From Sarcocystis neurona (lineage: Eukaryota > Apicomplexa > Conoidasida > Eucoccidiorida > Sarcocystidae), in NCBI GenBank assembly GCA_000727475.1, contig KL647293.1, positions 1,562,588 through 1,626,587 on the forward strand: a DNA stretch of 64,000 bases, written 5' to 3'. Position 1 is the stretch's first letter. Each line of letters begins with the position of its first letter. A program made the translations under genes and the position numbers. This document shows, piece after piece, positions 56,001 through 64,000 of this stretch. The notes below the pieces were generated by a model, which was not told the origin of the DNA, searched no databases, and saw only the letters and a list, made by a program, of their open reading frames with translations.

Positions 56001-59000
56001 GTCTGTACGTATATGTTTACAGGGTGTAAATGTGTGCACTTGGGGGCGCAAACGTTTGCTTCTACCCGCTGTTCACACACACTGCGACTAATATTCTTTC
56101 TGCTGCTACCTATCTACCTCCGTTTCAGTTCACTGCGCTTACCCTGCTTCAGAGAGTGCGCCTCGCAGCAGAGGCAACGCAAAGTATTTCTTCCACGGGG
56201 CAAGAGCGTCTACCTGCTCGATGGTATGTATCCCTTGCCCAGGCTTGACAACCACACCTGCGAGTCACCACCATCTCCACAACTGCGAGTCACCACCATC
56301 TCCAAGCGTGTACTTAGAAAAACGTATGGAGAGAGAGTCGCAGGTACACAGATAGGCGTAGAGCGGAAAAGATTATATAAATACGTGGAGGGCGATGCAG
56401 ATGTGGAGGGGAATACGTTTCTCCCCGTAGACACACACACGTTGTTTGAACTGTTAAAGACATACAAGCGTCCGCTTTGGTAAAGGAGAACAGAGGAGTT
56501 TTCAGTTCTTGCTGCGTCAGATTCTAGAGCACCATTTCTCTACTACATCGACCTGGAGTTGCGCGTACCACAAGCGCCAGGCGCAAGCACTGGTGCTGAA
56601 GTGCGCGCACTGGTGCTCGGTTGTATACTGGTACATGTACGTACATCCTCAGGTCCACGCGCACATACGCAAGTATACAACAGGAGATACGACTGCCCCG
56701 CAACTCACAAGCGTGAACGTTGTCCTCTACATTGGTCTGAGGTGGTCCGCCCTCCACAAGTCTGTCTCTGCCGGCGCAGCTACACGACAGTACAGACGAA
56801 GTAGGCACGTGGCAAAGAAGCAGGATCGCATGCAAAAAGTATGTAGCAAGGTGAAGGCGTGCTTTCGGGCGGAACTGAATTACGTGCCAATACGCAAATG
56901 CGTATGCATCTATTTGTGTATACTTACACATGCATACCTCCACCTATGTAGCTCTACGTATACCCAGCTGAACACCCAATATGAGTCCGTACACAGGACG
57001 CAGCGTCGACTACTTGAGCTACAGTGTATGTGCCCGTCCTGTTGTACCAACGTTCGCACACGTTCTACACACCTCTGCTTTCGCGTCTGCACGCGCACAC
57101 ACCTATATACACATGTATCTGCATGTGCGGATGTGTATATGTATGCGGGTATTGGGAGTAGATTCGGGTTAAACTACACATGTGTGTACACGCATATATG
57201 CGGCGCGTTTCGTACGTCACTGATCATGCACATTGTATTGCACGCAACTAGTGAAACTTTAAATGCATAGCTCTGCCACGTAGATGTACACGATTGTGTT
57301 CGTGTGTGTACGTGGAGGGACACAGGTCTGTGCATAAACTTCCACAGGTATTTGACGCTTGTAGAAAGGATAACAAGCAGAACATCCGGGTGGATGTAAG
57401 CAGGTGTCTGCACTGGTGGGAGGCATGTACGTAAAGCAAAACCACACAGGCTTCCTGGGTATTTGATTCAGAAAAGACGGAGGAACGGATATGTGTGCGA
57501 GTTCGACGTGAAGTTTCTCTTGTTGATAGTCACAAGCAAGAACTGTTGTTTGTCAACCTGCAGCTGTGGTCCGGACGCAGGAGTCCGATGGTGCAAACAG
57601 GTGTCGCATCCTGCGTCGCGTGGTGGAACGCTGGATCTCACCACGATTGTTCATGTGTCGAACGCAAGTAAAGTTGTACATCAATTCTGCGACAACAACA
57701 CAATATCGTCAGTATGTGTGCGTCAGGAAGAATACGGAACGTCGTATATTGCGTGTAGGTGCAAAGGCCTGTAGCAATCGAAGGAGTTTTCGATTGTAGC
57801 ATCAGAACGTATGCTGATGGATAAAGCTGTACTTCGGCGTATATTTCGAGACAGGTTGTAAAAAGGAGGCTCACTGGAAGGAAATATGTTGCCTACGATA
57901 TCTCTCATCTAGTTTGACTGCACTTCTGCAAAGATGCGAGGTGGAAGCCGTATCCGATTCGTAATGTGGCAGAGCACGTGGTTTCTTCTGTACGATTGCT
58001 GCCCACGCAGTGGATCCGCTGCTCTCCCTCGGTAGTCGAGAATTCCAAAATATTTGAAGATAGGGTGCTTGCACACAGTTCCGTTCCTGTATGTAGATAT
58101 ATGTACAGGGTTATTACGTATTTTACTGCGTATACCGGTGGTTGAGGTGGACGCCGCCGCAGTTGCCTCCACGCATCTCTGCGCAGTCCCGGTTTTCATA
58201 TTGCATGTGTCGAGGTCATGTCTATTGAGTGAAAAGTGCAGAATCGAAGTCAGAAGGGAGCCATTCTGGTGCATGTAGTTGCAGACTGCTACATCGCCTC
58301 GCACTTTTCTGCATTTTAAAATTGGAACGGCACAGTACGAGGACGAGCGTGAATGCACGTATAAGCAGTACAAGCAGGATGGCATACGTCTGCTAGGCGG
58401 TATTCATCGGAACTTACGTGTTGATGTTGGGACGCACGTGGAGGTACTCGTGTGTTTGCATGCACCTAAATCACTCAAGATAAGGGAAGGGTGTTTGTAC
58501 ATGCTAATTTTTATTAGTATTCCGATACCGGGACACAGACGTTTCACGCGCGTCCTTATGACAACACTTGCTCGCGTGGGACAGTTTTTATTCTCTCTCG
58601 ACACGTATCTCTGTGCCGTTCCTCCATCCTGTCCCGCTTCCGGTGGCTGTGTGCCGTTAAAGAAAAGCCACTTCAAGGATCGCGTGTGAAGCAATGCACG
58701 TTGCCATATGCATCCGTATTTTCAGACGTTGACGCATATACGTTGTCACCGCTCACATATATATAAAGATATAGAGAGAGAAACACCAAGCTTATACACA
58801 CATGTAGATAAACATTGAATGTGTGCGTACACACGTAAGCGTGCATACACAAATAAGCCCACTACGGATCCATATAGAGATGGATGCACAGGGATGGTGC
58901 ACGCGCATATATATGTTTACATATAAGAACATATATATATATACATATACATGTACAATACCAGAGCGATGCACACTTCACCGGCAGCAGCAGAGCCTCC

Positions 59001-60005
59001 CCGTGCAGCGTGGTTCAGCTACATCCCACGACACAGTGACAGACCGCCACTAGCACGGTGCTCGCGCAGCGTGTAAGACAGAAGAAACACCTACTTCGAA
59101 CGCAGACGTCGATGCTGCGCGTACGTGTGGATACCTGCTTCTATTCATGCATGCGCACGCCTGCATATTAGTTCTTTTGACACGTGTGCACCCCTGCGCA
59201 TACACGCATATGCGAATGTGTCACTTGGTGAACACATTTCTGCAAGAGCGTCTGCACGGTGGGATTTCTCACACTTTGTCTACGAATCTTAACACGTTCA
59301 ACTGCGGATGTCCTCGTGTATGATTCAAGCTACGTACGCGCACGCTACATCCTCGCCTTGACGGTAACCGTGGAATGCAGTGTGGACTTGTTTGAGTATA
59401 CGCTGTGTATTTTCGGCGTGGTGTCACACGTACGTAGGTGAGTACGAGCAGTGCAGGCGTGCTTGCGCGTGGGTGAATCCCTGCATCCAGGCAGCCACGT
59501 TCTCGCTTCGGCCCACAAGTGGGTATCGCACTGTACCACAAGTCTTCCGCTGCTCCCACTTGTGGTGGTTCCTTCTTGCGCAGTTCTCTACATATGCCTT
59601 GTTTCATTTACCAGAAATGGAGAGTGTGATATTACTTACACTTTCCTCGTCAAGCTACGGGCACACTTAGGTGTCACCCTGTGGACGGACGATAGTGAGC
59701 GGATGCGCGGGGCATGTATGTACTTCTTATCATAGTGTTTGTTTTTCGTATGTGATGCATAGGAGGTCACCAGCACGTGACCATGGGGAACGGCTTTATA
59801 CGCGAATTCGAGCATATGGACGGAGAAGCTAAATGCAGTCGGATCTGCGGACGAGCACACTGTACTCGTGTAGAAACTCGTGTACTAAGGTGTTCAAATA
59901 TCTATGTGCACGTTCACGGCCATACGTGAACAAATCCGCCTGGTGATTATGTTTGAAGGCGCGATGCCTTCGTACATTCATCCGCGAAGTAAGCCTCGAC
60001 GCGAA
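53015..60005. other. 7-kb region without a supported gene
   Basis: From 53.1 to 55.8 kb there are CTG-rich arrays on the plus strand (53.5-53.85, 54.88-55.5 kb) and a few frames of 60-220 codons without domains. One basic plus-strand stretch (54,557-54,760, MKRGQSSRRAIEAAAAAARR) might be coding. From 56 kb triplet repeats vanish. The longest frame (56,509-57,270 plus) has no ATG start and a Cys/His/Tyr-rich translation typical of TGTA/CACA DNA. A 25-base direct repeat sits at 56,259-56,308. Confidence 0.5.
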
Positions 60006-60602
60006 CTATGCGTGCTTGCCCGTTATATCATGTCGCAGACGCGACGGCTCGCCACGGAGATTGGTATGTGTGCCGGCAGCCCCGCCGTAGCGATGTACGT
60101 ATTCATATGTGTTCTGCCTACATTCACACGCGGCGGGATATATGCAGGTAGGTTGGAAGTATTGTGCTCGTGAGAGATGAACTCGGTATGTGTACTTAGT
60201 TTGGAAGTATTGTGCACGCGAGAGATGAACTCCGTATGAATACGTATAGTCAGTGTTGAGATATCCGATGTACCTTGGACGGGGCTTGGTTTTCACATAC
60301 GGGCGTACAGCAGACGTAGCGCAGTGGAAGCAGATGGAATCACACTGTATGTGGGGCACTTGAGGAGCCCGGCGGAGTAAGTCTATTAGCATTGTGGTAA
60401 GCAGACGCACGTCTGTGTGAAGGGTGTACGCGGGTACGAATAATACGAACTGAGTGCGTTGTGAGACGCTCGGAAAAGTCATAGAAACGTTCCCACCGAA
60501 CAGGCAACAAAGGTCTTGAAGTGTAGAAGCAGACTGGAAGAGGAGAAGAGCTCTACAGCAGCAACCAGAAAAAGTGCCGTTGACGACAGTGCACACGAAC
60601 AT
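60006..60602 (-). CDS. doubtful 198-codon frame with internal 48-base repeat
   Basis: Open from ATG 60,602 (MFVCTVVNGTFSGCCCRALL). A hydrophobic stretch precedes it in frame from a GTG. The 3' part contains two copies of VHLSRAQYFQ from a 48-base tandem repeat (60,153-60,248). No domain is recognised and there is no triplet repeat. The tRNA lies 145 bases upstream. It could be a small secreted-type protein or a chance frame. Confidence 0.2.
   Translation of the reverse strand: MFVCTVVNGTFSGCCCRALLLFQSASTLQDLCCLFGGNVSMTFPSVSQRTQFVLFVPAYTLHTDVRLLTTMLIDLLRRAPQVPHIQCDSICFHCATSAVRPYVKTKPRPRYIGYLNTDYTYSYGVHLSRAQYFQTKYTYRVHLSRAQYFQPTCIYPAACECRQNTYEYVHRYGGAAGTHTNLRGEPSRLRHDITGKHA
60153..60248. repeat. 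48-base tandem repeat, two copies
   Basis: Copies start TTGGAAGTATTGTGC at 60,153 and 60,201 and share nearly all positions. Confidence 0.85.
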
Positions 60603-60747
60603 TGGACTAAGCGGCAATGCAGCAGACAGGAGCAGACTGGGAGAGAAAACGCCTAACAGGGAGAACACGGCGGTAACTACGGAGGAATTCGTGGCTGCCT
60701 CACGCCTCCCTGCCGCGGCTTTTCCGCTGTGAACTATACAATAAGGT

Positions 60748-60820
60748 TTCCCACGCCGGGACTCGAACCCGGGTCGCCCGGGTGAAAGCCGGGTATCCTA
60801 ACCACCTAGACTACATGGGA
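60748..60820 (-). tRNA. tRNA-Glu (UUC)
   Basis: A 73-base cloverleaf on the minus strand. The acceptor stem TCCCATG pairs with CGTGGGA, followed by discriminator A. The D arm includes GGTGGTTAGGA, the anticodon loop CTTTCAC carries anticodon TTC, and the T arm GGGTTCGAGTCCC has the internal box-B motif. There is no intron, and no CCA is encoded. It is closely similar to eukaryotic nuclear tRNA-Glu. It stands alone, with no other RNA gene nearby and no obvious T-run just downstream. Confidence 0.95.
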
Positions 60821-63800
60821 GTGATTGTCTTCTTCTGCTATCTCGCGCAGTACAAGATAATCGCAGCTTTCTTCTTAACCCCCCGAAATCGGGACCAACG
60901 CGCATTATCTCCAAGTCATGCAGCGCAGACCTGTCGCAATTCTTTGAGAATTCTTTCCACAGTCAACTCTCATACATGGCTATTCATGCTTCTTGAAGAG
61001 GGGGAAGGTGCCCATCGAAAAGAAGTGTCAGAAACGTTCGCTGGGGCTGCGTACGTGGCTTCTGACGCCTCTCAATGCTCGGAGGCAGATGCAGAAGGTG
61101 GACACTGGTAGTGAGAAGCAGTCAGCTTTTGGTTATAAGCACACTATGTGGCCTGAGCCGTATGCTGAGGACAGGCTCATTCGTGCGCCCGACCACATGA
61201 GCAGTCGCAAGCAACAGGTGCTGGTTCGGGTAAGCAAGGTATCGACAATGGTGAGTAGCACATTTGAAGCAACTGTGTATTCGGACGCGGAGGGTTCCTG
61301 GGATTCTATGAGTTACTCAGTGTCGATTGAGAAACACTGATGTCCAGTACAGAGAGAGAGTTCAGCTGGTATGAAGCGACAAGCGACCGGTTGTAGGCCT
61401 CTGCGACCGCGGTAGAGAGGGAGAGGGTAAAACCCGCTCATCAGTGATTCCTTGGCAATCAGGGAAGCTCCGCCTGAAAAGAATGAATGCACGCCGCGCA
61501 TCCGAGTAACCTTCTTTTTCGGGGGTCACTCAACAAAGATACGTTAATACGCGTATCCACAGGGTGAAGTGGGCTCAATCTGGTGAGTATCGAGCTTCTC
61601 CCATCTCCCCACTGCTCATTAAGGTAGTACAAGAGGTTAACTCTGACTGGCCGACGCTCGCAGTCGTGCCAGTGGTTATCTTCCTTTACTCAATTTCCTT
61701 GGCATGCTTGTTGTGACAGTGTTGAAAAGAGCTGAACACAGGGGACTGCATCTTCACAACAGTCAGAACCACCTTCGTTGAAACCCAGTGTAAGCCGCAC
61801 AGCTCAATGGATAACCCGCTTCGAGACGTGATGTGGAAGACGGCGCATTCAAGAGGCGTAAGGTTGATGAGGCCTACATTCCAACTGCACGCAGTGTCGC
61901 AGCGGCGGTGCAACTGTGTGGTTATCCTGCTGCGCATTGCCGCGGTTCTCACTCTTGTAACAATAGTGGGATGAGCGTTTACTGTAAGAATTCGTGAGCA
62001 CTTCTGTCGACGGCCGAGGGAGAGGACGACTGTTCAACAAAGGATGCTTTTGAGACCACGAGACGAAAGGGGCCTTCGGCTGCTACACTGAATCGTAGAC
62101 CCGAGGAACACTGGTAGACGAACTCATTTCGGCTTCTCGGGCGACCAGATGATGTGCACACAAAATGGGGATCATGCGCGTTTCCGTCTCCCATAATATG
62201 TATGCACATGGACTAAGAACTGCCCAGGTTGGCTGCGGTCCGAGATAATAAACCGTCGTAGAATAAGCATAATGTTTTGCTTCCTTGTAAAGCACTCCGG
62301 ATTGTTTACAGCTGTAAATGTGTGAGCCCCACAATATCGGTAGACAGCACTCCCTTTCGGTTGCAAGATACCAGAGACACAGCACGTGCAGAACTGTATG
62401 CTCACTCAACTTCTAGTGCTACCGACTGTCCTTCTATCTATCGTGTTTTGCTTCCCGAATGACGGAAGAGCATATTTCCTGGGGCCCTGCAGCGTATCAC
62501 TGACGCACGGATTGAGCCTTCCCCCTTGCAATTGTCGCATGATGTTTTTCATTCTCACAAACACCGTCATCCCCTACTGCACCTGCTCGCTGGCGTGACA
62601 CAAATTCACAGCACTCGTGGTCTTGTCCTACATACGTGTATCCCCATATTGTCGCCAGTTCTTAGGGCACTAAGTGACCTATCTACGTGTACGATAGTAT
62701 GCGCGTTCACGTGTCTGTGTACAGTGTTGACGGCGCATTTTGGTAAGATTTGCGTGGTTCTACAACGCGCTCCTGACTGCAGATCTGAAGTGTGTTGTCG
62801 ACACGTAACTGAATACAAAACGCGTGCCGAAGTGTGGCTCTGCCCGGGCACGTGTTAACCAGTGCGTACCGCAAACTTCCGAGTATGTCGTCCGTCTCCA
62901 ACAGCACTAGAAAAGACGCGAAAGTTCTCCAGTACTGCATTCGGAAACGTCTTACGGTGGGATCTTTTGAATGGGACAGTCACAAGAATGCTTCTCCATG
63001 AACAGGAGTATGGTGCACATTACCGTGACTTGCCACAGTTCCACCATTCACTGAACTAAGGACCGTAGGACGTATTCACACAAAGTGCCCAGGCACTAGA
63101 AGGAGTGCCGACGATTACGACAAGAAAAAACTAGCAGCACCAAACGAACAAAGTTAAATGATGACTACAAATGCCACAGTAGATACTGCAACGGGCACGG
63201 GGGAAATAAAAGCTCACGGCGTCCTGCAGCTGCCTACGTCTCTCTGTACACATGTTCACACCTACACCCAAGCAACGGTGGTGCGCTCACACACGCAAAG
63301 GAACCTACAAACACATACACGCATGTACGCACGTGTGTATATGGCAAATGTGCTCGCACGACTGGTAGTCGTGTGTACGCGAATACATACGCATGCTTGG
63401 CAGAAAGAAGAGAGGCACAGAGCAAGCCTGCTTAGTCCTCTCCATTTCTGTCCTGAGTTTCGTGGACGGCATCAAAACGCCAAGTTCACGCCCTCTATAG
63501 CAATTGTACCATCTCATCATAACAAAAAACATGTCTACCGATTCGCCGTTTGACTACTGCAGACGTCAACAACAGAGCATGTCCACGCGATTGCAACTTG
63601 TTGATACCCCCACACCAAAAGCACCCCACGTCCGTCGGTGAGAGCGTCCTGACGCCTTTGGCTTGTCTGATTGTACAGAATGTGCACAATAGTGGAAACT
63701 GCTATTTTGTGTCCAAGTCATCTCATCCTTTAAAATGTTCCTCCTGGTAGTTTTCTTTCTCTCGTCTTCTTCTTCCTTCAGCTGCTTCCTTCTTTTTTCT

Positions 63801-64000
63801 CTCCTGCCTCCTCTCCGTCTTCTTCAGAAAAGACGACTGGGCCACTCGCATGCATCCATACTTGCGACACGGAAGGAGCCACGTGTCGCTGGTAGACTAT
63901 CCTCGCACTCTTCGAAATGCACAGGGAGAATAGTCCGCTTAGCACAGTTGCCCAAACCCGCCTTTCTCCGAGGACACTGCTGGAGAGTCTCACCCGCCGA
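60821..64000. other. right end, no gene seen
   Basis: About 3.2 kb of balanced composition without triplet repeats or long TA tracts. Frames up to 131 codons occur on both strands, with no domain and no convincing splice sites. It could be introns or untranslated DNA of a gene lying to the right. Confidence 0.5.

Noticed and set aside
56509..57270. Plus frame of 253 codons
   Set aside because: It starts with TTG rather than ATG. Its Tyr/Cys/His-rich translation mirrors TGTA/CACA sequence, with no domain or splice support.

Overview
The window looks like nuclear DNA of a coccidian apicomplexan, almost certainly Eimeria. The evidence is long runs of in-frame CAG-type triplets that encode Gln, Ala or Ser tracts depending on frame (the homopolymeric repeats typical of Eimeria genes), GT-AG introns, TA/CA-rich introns and a eukaryotic tRNA-Glu. 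I cannot tell the species. Both large genes lie on the minus strand. Most long plus-strand reading frames are antisense shadows of triplet repeats, which lack stops in several frames.

From 27,792 to the left edge I read one giant chromatin-type gene, still open at base 1. Eight exons can be chained with matching phases (25,898-17,167; 16,647-14,434; 12,958-12,779; 11,833-11,622; 9,355-6,970; 6,390-5,533; 4,411-4,247; 3,631-1), plus tentative N-terminal exons between 25.9 and 27.8 kb. It encodes more than 6,100 residues. It carries three consecutive PHD + extended-PHD (PZP-like) modules separated by low-complexity sequence. In the third module both fingers are split by large inserts, and one intron in module 2 uses a GC donor. 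The C terminus, where a catalytic domain could sit, lies outside the window.

From 47,576 to 34,379 lies a second gene of five exons, about 2,996 residues. Its N-terminal coiled-coil region matches the Not3/Not5 N-terminal domain of the CCR4-NOT deadenylase complex. It runs through about 2,600 residues of low complexity and ends in a clear SH3-like domain interrupted by an intron. I could not find the C-terminal NOT box expected of Not3/Not5.

The spacer between the two genes (27.8-34.4 kb) holds no gene I can support. To the right of 47.6 kb are a C-rich leader region, a decayed triplet array (49.8-50.5 kb), a TA-rich tract (51.5-51.8 kb) and a small plus-strand gene with a 67-base intron (52.5-53.0 kb). 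From about 56 kb triplet repeats disappear, and apart from a tRNA-Glu(UUC) at 60.75 kb I see nothing firm. This alternation resembles the repeat-rich and repeat-poor segments described for Eimeria chromosomes.

A 12-base perfect palindrome, GTGTACGTACAC, recurs five times with further near copies, far above chance. It may be a regulatory or structural motif.
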